Source: Bubalus kerabau (taxonomy: Eukaryota > Chordata > Mammalia > Artiodactyla > Bovidae). Taken from it: a stretch of 64,000 nucleotides of DNA. Shown piece by piece: positions 1 through 9,435 of this stretch (position 1 is its first letter; every line of letters starts with the position of its first letter). A program made the translations under genes and the position numbers. The DNA lies in the NCBI RefSeq assembly GCF_029407905.1, contig NC_073627.1, positions 156,121,697-156,185,696 of the forward strand. The letters are read 5' to 3'. The notes below the pieces were generated by a model that did no database searches, was not told where the DNA came from, and saw nothing but the letters and a program-made list of their open reading frames with translations.

Positions 1-303
1 TGGGTAACTAACCACACCATCATAGTAATCCGGTTCATTAAGATATTTTTATACAGTTCTTCCATGTAGTCTTTCCATCTCTTCTTGATCTCTTTAGCGT
101 CTACTAGGTCTCTACCACTTTTATCCTTTATTGTGCCCATCTTTGGGTGGAATGCTTGCTTGACATATACAATTTTCCTGAAGAGATCTCTAGTCTTTCC
201 CTTTTTGTTTTCTTCTATTATTACGCACTGTTCATTGAAGAAGACCTTGTCTCTTCCAGCTATTTTTTGGAACTCTGTTAAACTGGATGTACCTTTCCTT
301 CTT

Positions 304-426
304 GGAGAAGGCAATGGCACCCCACTCCAGTACTCTTGCCTGGAGAATCCCGGGGACGGGGGAGCCTGGTGGGCTGCCGTCTATGGGGTCACACACAGTC
401 GGACACAACTGAAGCGACTTAGTAGC
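304..426 (+). mobile_element. Bov-A/Bov-tA SINE body inserted in BovB
   Basis: The 123-bp insert matches the BovB-derived SINE body, from the GGAGAAGG block to the tail near GACTTAGTAGC. It is flanked by an exact 13-bp direct repeat, ACCTTTCCTTCTT, at 291-303 and 427-439, which sets both boundaries. It lies antisense to the host BovB and is younger than it. Confidence 0.93.
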
Positions 427-514
427 ACCTTTCCTTCTTTCCCTTGCTTTTTGCTTCTCTTCGTTCTTCTGCTATTTGTAAGGCCTCCTCAGATAATCAC
501 TTTGCTTTCTTGCT

Positions 515-850
515 CTATTTTTTTGGGAGGGGGATGGTTTTGTTCTCCATCTCCCTTAAAATATTATGGACCTCTGTCCATAGTGCTTCAGGCACACTGT
601 TAACTAGGTCTAGTCCCTTGAATCTATTCATTACCTCTACTGCGAATTCATATGGGACTTGATTTAAGTCATACCTGGCTGCCCTATTGCTTTCCCCAGT
701 TTTCTTTAGTTTAAATCTGAATTTTGCTATGATAAGCTGATTATCTGATCCCCAGTCAGCTCCAAGCCTTGGTTTTGCTGACTGTATACAGACAGCTTCT
801 CTGTCTTTGGCTACAAAGAATGTAATCAGTTTGATTTCGGTATTGACCAT
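515..850 (-). pseudogene. BovB EN-RT linker open frame (relic)
   Basis: A 111-codon open frame covers the BovB segment between EN and RT; the blocks RYDLNQ and NRFKGLDL are clear. It is not a host gene: the upstream EN part is in other frames and downstream the element is cut by a SINE. Confidence 0.85.
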
Positions 851-954
851 TTGGTGATGTCCATATGTAAAGTCATCTCTTGTGTTATTGGAAAAATGTA
901 TTTGCTATGACTAGTGCATTCTCTTGGCAGAATTCAGTTAACTTTTGCCCTACT

Positions 955-1505
955 TCATCTTGTTCTCCAAGGCCAAACTTGCCTCTTAACTCCAGGTATA
1001 TCTTGACATCCTACTGCTGCATTCCAATCCCTGATGATGAATAGGACATCTTTTTTAGGTGTTAGTTCTAGGATTTGTTCTAGGTCTTCAAAGAACTGAT
1101 CAACTTCGGCTTCTTCAGCATTGGTGGTAGGGGCATAGACTTGGATTACTGTGATGTTGAATGGCTTACCTTGGAAATGAACCGAGATCATTCTGTCATC
1201 TTTGAGGTTGCACCCAAGTACTGTATTTCAGACTCTTTTGTTAATTATGAGGATTATTTCATTTCTTCTATGGAATTCTTGTTCATAGTAATTGATGTAA
1301 TGGTCATCTGAATTAATTTCACCCATCCCATCCATTTTAGTTCGCTGATTTCTAGGATGCTTATTCTTACCATCTCCTGCTTGACCATGTCCAATTTCCC
1401 TTGATTCATGAACCTAACATTCCAGGTTCCTATACAATACTGTTCTTTGCAGTATTGGATTTTACTTTCTTCACCAGACACATCCACACTGAGCATTGTA
1501 TTCAC
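955..1505 (-). pseudogene. BovB endonuclease relic, frameshifted
   Basis: Two open segments in different frames, 1254-1505 and 955-1191, together cover most of the apurinic-type endonuclease. The N-terminal GTWNVR block, the VIQVYAPT block and the DVLFII.DWNA block are visible. The catalytic neighbourhood is altered (RDWNA for GDWNA) and the frame changes near 1250, so no active enzyme is expected. Confidence 0.85.
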
Positions 1506-1654
1506 TTTGGCCCAATTCCTTCATTCTAGTAATTCTCCTCCACTCTTCCCCAGTAGCATATCGGACCCCTTCAGACTTGGGGCACTCATCTTTTGGTGTC
1601 ATATCTTTTTGGCCTTTTATACAGTTCATGAGGTTCTCATGGCAAGTGCTAGGG

Positions 1655-1740
1655 TTTAAGGAGATCTGTGCCAGGAACAGGGTCAAAGACCAAACAAGTA
1701 TTGCTTTCATAAATCACAGTATCACAATATGAAGTATCAA
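1655..1740 (-). mobile_element. possible old LTR remnant
   Basis: A short stretch with GCCAGGAACAGGGTCAAAGA resembles one at 52300-52330 that lies in an LTR-like remnant. Shared wording between the two places is the only evidence; family unknown. Confidence 0.3.
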
Positions 1741-2064
1741 AAAGCCCAATGGGATTGGTAAATCATGCTAGCCTGAAAAAAACCCATTTTAAGTACTATC
1801 ATAGTGTGTTGAAGTGATGATTGGTTTCAGCGAAACATTATCACATTAAATTTAAGTCAATTTAATTTCTATTTAAACTGAAGTTAGTTTAGTTTGCATT
1901 TAGCATTTTGTTTTCTTTGTATAAAAGTTCTAAACTTTATTCTATTTTGTGTATTTAAGTAACATTATAATAAAAATGGTTTTTTTCTCCCCCTAGTTTA
2001 ATGGATGTAAAGTTAATACTGGTAGTTGGGGGGATTTATTTACTTTCAAAAGGGATCTGTACAA
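1741..2064. other. AT-rich stretch, nothing recognised
   Basis: No repeat, motif or coding signal was recognised here. Confidence 0.5.
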
Positions 2065-2440
2065 TTCTTACATTTGAAAATCTCTGCTAAAATATAGGGC
2101 TATCTCATTCTGGTCAGCCATGAGGCACAGCTTCTGGACACCCTTTACCTCATGGTCTTGATGCCAAAAACTTGACCACAAGTTTAAGTGCACTGATGCC
2201 AAATAAAATCTTGGAGACCGAGTTTTGGATGAAGTGAAAAAGAATACCTTTATTGCTTTAGCAGGCAAAGGGGGACACAGACTTGTGCCCTGAAAAACTG
2301 TGTGTACCAACCCAGGAGGATTTAGTGAGAAATTTTTTAGCAATCATTCAAGGAAGGAGGTGCTGATAAGGATTCGGCCGTGTGCAGAGCCTGCACTCCT
2401 TTAATCTTGCCTCAGGTGGTCTTCTCTGTAATGCTAATAT
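2065..2440 (-). mobile_element. degraded LTR of the recurring minus-strand family (copy A)
   Basis: The stretch with CTTGGAGACCGAGTTTTGG followed by TTTATTGCTTTAGCAGGCAAAG parallels the left part of the LTR at 12.5-13.8 kb. TTTATT on the plus strand would be the AATAAA signal on the minus strand. Ends are not defined; no internal retroviral sequence is attached. Confidence 0.5.
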
Positions 2441-2468
2441 CTTTTACTTGTTGAGCTCTTAGTTCTAT

Positions 2469-2686
2469 GTTGGGCTACGTGCTAAATCACTTCAGTCGTG
2501 TCTCACTTTTTGTGACCCTATGGACTGTAGCCCTCCAGGCCCTTCTGTCCATGGAATTCTCAAGGCAAGAATACTTAAGTGGGTAGTCATTCCCTTCTCC
2601 AGAGGATCTTCCCAACTCAGGGATCAAACCAGGTCTCCTGCTTTACAGGTGAATTCTTTACTGTCTGAGCCACCAGGAAAGCCCCT
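2469..2686 (-). mobile_element. Bov-tA SINE
   Basis: Full-length type: the 3' tail complement (GTGCTAAATCACTTCAGTCG) is at the left and the tRNA-like head complement (GAGCCACCAGGAAAGCCCC) at the right. A 10-bp direct repeat, TTAGTTCTAT, lies at 2459-2468 and 2687-2696. Confidence 0.93.
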
Positions 2687-2734
2687 TTAGTTCTATAAAG
2701 AACTCAAATATATTGTTATATGTATCTCTTGAGA

Positions 2735-3438
2735 GGAGAGTGAAAAAGTTGGCTTAAAACTCAATATTCAGAAAACTAAGATCATGGCATCCAGTTTCAT
2801 CACTTCATGGCAAATAGATGGGGCAACAATGGAAACAGTGACAGACTTTATTTTCTTGGGCTCCAAGATCACTGCAGATGGTGACCACACCCATGAAATG
2901 AAAAGACACTCCTTGGAAGAAAAGCTATGACCAACCTAGATAGCGTATTAAAAAGCAGAGTCATTATTTTGCCAACAGAGGTCCGTCTAGTCAAAGTTAT
3001 GGTTGTTCTGGTAGTCATATATGGATGTGACAGTTGGGCTATAAAGAAAGCTGAGGCCAAAGAATTGATGCTTTTGAACGGTGGTGTTGGAGAAGATTCT
3101 TGAGAGTCCCTTGGATTGCAAGGAGGTCAAACCAGTCCATCCTAAAGCAAATCAGTCCTGAAGATTCACTGGAAGGACTGATGCTGAAGCTGAAACTCCA
3201 ATACTTTGGCCACCTGATTCGAAGAACTGACTCATTGGAAAAAACCCTGATGCTGGGAAAGATTGAAGGCAGGAGGAGAAGGGAGTGACAGAGGATGAGA
3301 TGGTTGGATGGCATCAATGACTCAATGGCCATGAGTTTGAGTAAGCTCCGAGAGTTGGTGACAGACAGGGAAGCCTGCCATGCTGCAGTCCATGTGGTAG
3401 CAAGAGTCGGACACAACGGAGCAACTGAACTGAACTGA
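2735..3438 (+). mobile_element. BovB 3' fragment (5'-truncated)
   Basis: Matches BovB from just after the RT YADD region (GAGAGTGAAAAAGTTGGC) to the characteristic pentamer tail CTGAACTGAACTGA. Coding blocks such as LLRVPW and RRSNQSIL are recognisable in shifted frames. Truncation at the 5' side is the usual outcome of incomplete target-primed reverse transcription. The arginine codon at 3220-3222 keeps CGA. Confidence 0.93.
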
Positions 3439-3640
3439 GGCAGAACCAGGACCCTGCCCCAGGGCTGCACTATTGTTTCTTGGCTGCCCCAGTGTTGTCT
3501 CTGTATCCCTTCCCTTCCCTGATTAGCAACTGTTCTAATCTGCCCTTTGGGACTCAGGGAAGGTGGTGGAGGCTGGAGTCTATTCCCTACAAACAAGAAA
3601 TGAGGAAACAGAAAGGCTTCTATTCCCAGGAGCTGCACGA

Positions 3641-3871
3641 AAATCCTATGGATGGAGGAGTCTGGTAGGCTGCAGTCCACGGGGTCGCTGAGAGTCAGAC
3701 ACGACTGAGAGACTTCACTTTCACTTTTCACTTTCTTGTATTGGAGAAGGAAATGGCAACCCACTCCAGGGTTCTTGCCTGGAGAATCCCAGGGACGGGG
3801 GAGCCTGGTGGGCTGCTGCCTGGGGTCGCACAGAGTTGGACACGACTGAAGTGACTTAGCAGCAGCAGCAC
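3641..3871 (+). mobile_element. Bov-A2 SINE (dimer)
   Basis: Two BovB-derived monomers in tandem: the first ends near ACTTTCACTTTTCACTTTC and the second starts at GGAGAAGGAAATGGCAACCC and ends in the short AGC-repeat tail typical of Bov-A2. Confidence 0.88.
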
Positions 3872-4796
3872 AGGGGCAGAGCCTCCTGGAACTTGGCTGC
3901 ATGCAGACTGCTAGGCTGTGTGCACAGGTACTGGGTGTATCCTGTGTTAACTCATGCTAATTTTCCCTCAAGACAGAAAAATTTCACATCTGAGGGCTGA
4001 GAAGTGCCCTCAGTTAAACAGATTTTTCTACTAGTTCCCAGCTGAAATATTGTACTATGTGGTCACAAAGGTTTTGATTTGGAGGTGGAGAAGAAGGAGG
4101 AGTAAATTTATCTTACCTGGAGTGGAGGGGGGACTGCCCCAGGTAAACTTCGGGGAGAAAGTGATGTCTGTTGCTTCCAGGGTGAGGAGTGGGGATTTGC
4201 TAAATGGAAGAAAATTCTGGAAGAATGTTCCCCTCAGAAAATGCAAGAAGACCCAATAATCCTGGGGTCATGAGCAACAAATCTCAGTCATGGTACTGTG
4301 AAGACCTTTAAAAAGAAGAGGAGGATGATGACTGGGGTGATCATTCATTTATCTGAGCATTACAAGGTTCTGGACAGCACTGAGAGCTACAGTTGTGCCT
4401 CTGGGAATCCACGACCTGGATGCAGTGACGTCCCCATTTTTGAGTCTGTTAAGTATTTCGGGAAGTCATTTTTGCATACCGAATCATATGCAAAAAGTTT
4501 TTCTTTATCTGTTCTGACAGTTTGGTAAAATGTGTGACAAATTTCCACACAAGTTAGTTAACTAATTTCAAATGGGGAAATTCTACTTATGAAGATGAGA
4601 AACTGGACAACACCTTAACCAAGTCATCAAAGGCACATCACCCATACAGAGCAGACGGAAATCACGTGTCTTCAGATGTGCAACCCTGAGAAGGTCACGC
4701 CACCACTTAAGCCAAAAATACACAGCCTGAATCTCCCGGGGAGGAGACATCAAAAGGAAATGGATGGGTAGTCTTTAAAATAAATGAACAACAGTA
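3872..4796. other. unassigned sequence holding one arm of an inverted repeat
   Basis: No gene or known repeat recognised. Positions 4411-4477 are the source-like arm of an inverted repeat whose other arm (4834-4900) lies inside a downstream SINE; see that entry. Confidence 0.5.
4411..4477 (+). repeat. inverted repeat arm 1
   Basis: Reverse complement of 4834-4900 at 64 of 67 positions by hand alignment. The intervening distance is about 356 bp. Arm 2 sits inside a SINE insertion, so arm 1 is presumably the original sequence and arm 2 the copy. Confidence 0.9.
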
Positions 4797-4811
4797 TTAA
4801 AAATTGTTAAT

Positions 4812-4835
4812 ATGGGGTTTCCCGGGAAACCCCAT
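4812..4835. repeat. perfect 24-bp palindrome
   Basis: Centred on CCCGGG; every base pairs with its mirror position from 4812 to 4835. It lies at the junction between the SINE head and the inverted patch. Confidence 0.97.
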
Positions 4836-5162
4836 GCAAAAATGACTTCCCGAAATACTTAACAGACTCAGAAATGGGGACATCACTGCATCCAGGTCAT
4901 GCAGTGGTAAAGAATGTACCTGCCAATGCAGGAAACATGGGTTTGACCCCTGGATGGAGAAGATCCCACATGCTGTGGGGCAACTAAGACCATGTGCCAC
5001 AACTACTGAGCCTGAACTCTAGGGTTAATGCTCCACAAGAGAAGCCACTGCAATGAAGCCCACACACAGCAACTAGAGAGTAGCTACTGCTTGCTGCAAC
5101 TAGAGACAAGACCATGCATCAGTGAAGATCCAGTACAGCCGAAAATAAACCAACAAAATTTT
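4813..5162 (+). mobile_element. CHR-type SINE with an inverted patch inside its head
   Basis: The element starts with a head like GGGGTTTCCC and, from about 4902, continues as a normal CHR-type SINE (GTGGTAAAGAATG, then CAACTAAGACCATGTGCC and ACTACTGAGCC) to an A-rich tail. An imperfect 16-bp direct repeat (14 of 16) at 4797-4812 and 5163-5178 supports these ends. Between head and body lie about 80 bp that do not belong to the SINE: a turn-back of the head (completing a palindrome at 4812-4835) and then the inverted copy of 4411-4477. Confidence 0.82.
4834..4900 (-). repeat. inverted repeat arm 2
   Basis: Inverted copy of 4411-4477 with three mismatches. It abuts the palindrome on its left and the SINE body on its right. 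Confidence 0.9.
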
Positions 5163-5372
5163 TTAAAAAGTGTTGATAAGAAAGACAACGTTTGAGAAAC
5201 AGTTCCAGGTTAAAGAAGCCAAAGGGATATGACAACTAAATGCAGTATGTGATCCTGAATCAGGAAAGAGAAAAAAGACTGCAAAAGACATTTTTGAGAC
5301 TTTTGATGGTTGGCAGATCATATAAAGTGTTGATGTTAAAGTTCCTGAATTTGATAAGTATACTATGGTTAG

Positions 5373-5572
5373 AATATTTTTTACTATTTATGGTAAAGAA
5401 TCTGCCTGTAATGTGGGAGACCTGGGTTCGATCCCTGGGTTGGGAAGATTCCCTGGAGAAGGGAGTTGCTACCCACTCCAGTATTCTGGCCTGGAGAATT
5501 CCATGGACTGTATAGTCCATGGGATCGCAAAGAGTAGGACATGACTGAGTGGCTTTCACTCCACTTCACTTC
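5373..5572 (+). mobile_element. Bov-tA SINE, 5' end atypical
   Basis: The body from GGTAAAGAATCTGCC to the tail is clear. The first 16 bases are AT-rich instead of the normal GGGGCTTCCC head. An exact 11-bp direct repeat, ACTATGGTTAG, at 5362-5372 and 5573-5583 shows that these bases are within the insertion. Confidence 0.92.
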
Positions 5573-5647
5573 ACTATGGTTAGGTAAATTGTGTCTTCAC
5601 TCTTAAGAAATACATACTTCAGTTAAAGATAAAGGAACATGTCCTCA

Positions 5648-6642
5648 TTTCAGTTCAGTTCAGTCGCTCAGTCATGTCCGACTCTGTGACCCTGTGAATT
5701 GCAGCACACCAGGCCTCCCTGTCCATCACCAACTCCTGGAGTTCACCCAAACTCATGTGCATCTAGTCGGTGATGCCATCCAGCCATCTCATCCTCTGTT
5801 GTCCCCTTCTCCTCCTGCCCCCAATCCCTCCCAGCATCAGAGTCTTTTCCAATGAGTCAGCTCTTCACATGAGGTGGCCAAAGTATTGGCATTTCAGCCT
5901 CAGCATCAGCCCTTCCAATGAACACCAAGGACTGGTCTCCTTTAGGATGGACTGGTTGGATTTCCTTGCAGTCCAAGGGACTCTCAAGAGTCTTCTCCAG
6001 CACCACAATTCAAAAGCATCAGTTCTTCAGTGCTCAGCTTTCTTCACAGTCCAACTCTCACATCCATACATGACTACTGGAAAAACCATAGCCTTGATTA
6101 TATGGACCTTTGTTGGTAAAGTAATAGCTCTGCTTCTGAATATGCTATCTAGGTTGGTCATAACTTTCCTTCCAAGGAGTAAGCATCTTTTAATTTCATG
6201 GCTACAATCATCATCTGCAGTGGTTTTGGAGCCAAAAAAAATAAAGTCTGACACTGTTTCCACTGTTTCCCCATCTATTTGCCATGAAGTGATGGGACCA
6301 GATGCCGTGATCTTCATTTTCTGAATGTTGAGCTTTAAGCCAACTTTTTCACTCTCCTCTTTCACCTTCATCAAGAGGCTTTTTAGTTCCTCTTCACTTT
6401 CTGCCATAAGGGTGGTGTCATCTGCATATCTGAGGTTATTGATATTTCTCCCAGCAATCTTGATTCCAGCTTGTGCTTCTTCCAGCCCAGCATTTCTCAT
6501 GATGTACTCTGCATATAAGTTAAATAAGCAGGGTGACAATATACAGCCTTGACTTACTCCTTTTCCTATTTGGAACCAGCCTGTTGTCCCATGTCCAGTT
6601 CTAATTGTTGCTTCCTGACCTGCATACAGGTTTCTCAAGAGG
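5648..6642 (-). mobile_element. BovB RT to 3' end (5'-truncated)
   Basis: Minus-strand BovB from the RT palm region (6642) to the 3' pentamer tail at 5648. An exact 10-bp direct repeat, CATGTCCTCA, at 5638-5647 and 6643-6652 defines the insertion. It contains the RT blocks QGCILSP and YADD. It is about 1 kb, against roughly 3.2 kb for a full element. Confidence 0.96.
6027..6642 (-). pseudogene. BovB reverse transcriptase relic
   Basis: A continuous frame covers the RT palm and thumb: LLRNLYAGQ, QGCILSPCLFN, NNLRYADD and the downstream GCESWTVKKAEH. The first aspartates of the catalytic site (FIDYAKAFD block) lie upstream of the truncation and are absent. The frame ends at a TGA that stands where other copies have CGA (CACCGAAGAAT), a typical CpG decay. 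Confidence 0.88.
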
Positions 6643-6688
6643 CATGTCCTCAACCTACTCTCAAATGGTTCAAAAGTAGGCATGTACT

Positions 6689-6853
6689 GGGACTTCCCTT
6701 GTGGTCCAGTGGCTGAGACTCCGTGCTCCCAATGCAGGGGTCTCAGGTTCAACCCCTGTTGAGGGAACTTGGTCCTGCAAGACAGAACTGAAGATCCCAC
6801 ATGCTGCAACTAAGACCTGGTGCAGCCAAAGAAATTTAAAAAAATTTAAATAT
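6689..6853 (+). mobile_element. CHR-type SINE
   Basis: Starts GGGACTTCCCTTGTGGTCC and ends in an A-rich tail. Exact 9-bp direct repeat GCATGTACT at 6680-6688 and 6854-6862. Confidence 0.92.
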
Positions 6854-7246
6854 GCATGTACTTTTATACTGTATCTACATATCTTACATGCTATGTATAT
6901 TTTGTATATAAAACACTGTAGTGTACACATACAAATACAGTAATTTCCTCAGTATGAGCACATTCTTTAATGTGTCTGTGAGTGTATAAAGAAAGAGAAA
7001 GAAAATGATAAACCAAATATGATCAAATGTGAAAAATTGTGATTTGGGGTAATTAAAAAAAAATGTGAATTGGGGATATAGGGAATAGGGAAGTTTTTTA
7101 TATTTTTCTTGCAATTTTCCTGTAAATTTGAAGTTATTTCAAGGTAAAACATTTTTAAATATCAGAATGAATTATACATTTAAGCATGGTTTTATAAAAA
7201 ATAAAAGTCACTGTATGTGACTGTAGAAGTTCCTAAGTTAAAACTA

Positions 7247-7530
7247 GGACTCTGTGAGAGAGGGAGAGGGTGGGAAGATTTGGGAGAATAGCATCGAAAC
7301 ATGTAAAATACCATGTATGAAACGAGTTGCCAGTCCAGGTTCGATGCACGATACTGGATGCTTGGGGCTGGTGCACTGGGACAACCCAGAGGGATGGAAT
7401 GGGGAGGGAGGAGGGAGGAGGGTTCAGGATGGGGAACACATGTATACCTGTGGTGGATTCATTTTGATATTTGGCAAAACTAATACAATTATGTAAAGTT
7501 TAAAAATAAAATTAAATTAAAAAAAAAGAA
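7247..7530 (+). mobile_element. L1 (bovine-type) 3' UTR end
   Basis: The G-rich stretch around 7395-7430 followed by GAACACATGTATACCTGTGG and TGATATTTGGCAAAACTAAT matches the 3' end of the ruminant-specific L1 as I remember it. Only the last ~270 bp are present, followed by an A-rich tail. It looks young compared with the other L1 pieces here. Confidence 0.82.
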
Positions 7531-7572
7531 AAGAAATGAACACAAAGAAAAATAAATAAATAAATAAATAAA
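7531..7572 (+). repeat. A-rich tail with AAAT microsatellite
   Basis: A-rich tail of the preceding L1 that has expanded into about five AAAT units. Confidence 0.85.
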
Positions 7573-7580
7573 ACTAGCAT

Positions 7581-7768
7581 AAGGACTTCCCCGGTGGTCC
7601 AATGGCTAAGAGTCCATGCTCCCAATGCAGAGGGCCTGGGTTTGATTCTTGGTCAGGGAACTAGATCCCGCAAGCTGCAAGTACGAGTTTGTCTGCTATA
7701 ACTAAAGATCCCATATGCTGCAACTAAGACCTAGAACAGTGAAATAAATAAATATTAAAAAAAAAAAA
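7581..7768 (+). mobile_element. CHR-type SINE
   Basis: Starts at AGGACTTCCCCGGTGGTCC, ends in poly(A). Direct repeat AACTAGCAT at 7572-7580 and 7769-7777; it landed at the tail of the L1. Confidence 0.9.
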
Positions 7769-7782
7769 AACTAGCATTGATT

Positions 7783-9364
7783 TTGGAGATTTAATATGGA
7801 AGCACTTGGCTTCCCTGGACAGGCTCTGGGTCTGCAGAGCCTGACTTCTGTCACCAATGGGATGACAATAAATCTAAGAAGACATGAGGAAGCCACAGGA
7901 CAGAATGATCTCAGTCGCCTCCCCTTCTCTGTATGTAGAAGAACCCCTATGTGGATCCTTAGTGACCCCCTGACACGCTATCTGTCATCTTGTGCTCTGA
8001 CCTTGCTAGGACATCCCCAAGGGAGCTGCCAGAGTGTGTGACCCAGGCCAGGCTAAGGGAACAGCACTGAGAACTTGTCAATTCCATGTCCCAAGCTGCT
8101 TGGTTCTACAGCCCACACCCGCCCATGGGACACACCAACATGGGGAGTGTGCCCTTCCCCATAATCACAGTGGTTCTGACTGCTAGCTTAGGGCTGACTG
8201 AGGTTTATTACCCATGGTCTCAGAATTATTACTTGAGTTTTTTGAGGAATGTGTTGGTCCCGATTTCCTTCCTGTTTGTCAATTTCCCACTCCTCTCTCT
8301 AAGCCAAGTGGAATCAGTGTAGTCTTTTCCTTCTGTATCCATAGATCTTTCTATTAATTCTCTCCCACTAGTCCCATCACAACTTTTATTTGTGGCTACA
8401 GAACCTAGAACCCCAACCCTCAACTGCCTGAAGAGCACACGGCCCTGTGCAAGCAAGTCATCCTGTCTCCTGCCTGGAGTCTGGATGTTGAGCGGGACTG
8501 CATACCAGTGAAGCAAGTTGTCCAGTGGTGATGTCCCCACAGTGGGGGCTGGGTGTCTTTCCCCAAACCCCTGGTTGCCCCATTCCTACTATTGGATCCT
8601 GTGAGTGACCTGGCAGTCATTTAGTTTTATAGATTTAGGCTCTAAACAACCATAAACACTTTTTAATTAAAAAAAAAAAAAGGCTTTTGGCAGGAGTGCG
8701 CTACAGGCCTGTGGGACCTTGGAGGAAATGTGAGACATCAAAATTGATAGCTACCTGAGGCGGGACTGTGCCCCAGCTCCTGTTCCGTGAAGCTGACCCT
8801 TACTTATGGCAGTGCAGAGTGGACAGCCGGCCTGTTGAGCCTTTGCCTGCAGCTCCCTGACGCTCTGACTTTCCAGATGGAACTCGAGACCCGTGAAAGG
8901 AGAAGGGAACTGCCAAGATCACAGGGTTCCAGGATTGCTTTGGACTCAGGCACTGATTTAAAATGAGAAAAGCACACTGTGAATCTCAGTTCCCCTGTGA
9001 GGCAGGAGATAAACCCGGGGGTCTTTCTTTGGATCCTGGAAGCATCCTTGATGCTTTGGCTTTGATATCTCTGAAAAACCAAACCTCAGGGTTGGGTTTT
9101 ATAGGTTTCTGAACTGAAGTGCCAGTTGAATCTGCTATCTCACTAGGTTTCTTCCTTGAAAGTTACAGCATTAATTTGGAAAGGATAGGTTCCCCAAATT
9201 AGTACTGGTGTCATCAGGGCTGAGTTGGAAGACTCAGAGGACCCCAAGTCTTCTCAGGTACCACCTTACCCTCTGCTTCTCTAGCTCACAGAAGCTGCCT
9301 CTTCTACAGAAAAACAGTTTTCCCCTGCTCTTAGCTTCCCAGGATTCATACTTCACCTGCCTGG
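7783..9364. other. unassigned sequence
   Basis: About 1.6 kb without recognised repeats or genes. Open frames here are short and lack any family resemblance. A 13-base A run sits near 8670. Confidence 0.5.
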
Positions 9365-9435
9365 GGTGTGAGTATGTTGTGTTTTGTGTGTGTGATGAGG
9401 GTGTGGTATATGGTGTGTGGGTATGTGTGTCACAG
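9365..9435 (+). repeat. degenerate GT-rich repeat
   Basis: Interrupted TG/GTGT runs (GTGTGTGTGATG, GGTGTGTGGGTATGTGTGT). Confidence 0.75.

Larger units (their letters stand above)
1..1650 (-). mobile_element. BovB (RTE-clade LINE), 5' half, cut by window edge
   Basis: BovB is a non-LTR retrotransposon encoding an endonuclease (EN) and a reverse transcriptase (RT). Reading leftwards on the minus strand, the 5' untranslated-like segment lies near 1650-1500, the EN start near 1450 (with the GTWNVR block), the EN core near 955-1191, the EN-RT linker at 850-515, and the pre-RT region runs off the left edge. The EN block that is normally GDWNA reads RDWNA here, and the frame is broken several times, so it is a dead relic. 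A Bov-A-type SINE at 304-426 interrupts it. The right boundary is approximate because the flanking sequence from about 1655 looks like an LTR remnant. Confidence 0.92.
5205..7165 (+). mobile_element. ancient repeat (L1 3' UTR-like), split three times
   Basis: Pieces at 5205-5372, 5584-5647, 6653-6688 and 6970-7160 read as one old element: the sequence before the BovB insertion ends with AAAGGAACATGTCCTC and resumes after it with CTACTCTCAAATGGTTC, then TCTTGCAATTTTCCTGTAAA. I recall this as a mammalian L1 3' region, but the family is uncertain. It is interrupted by a Bov-tA, a BovB and a CHR SINE. Confidence 0.5.
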
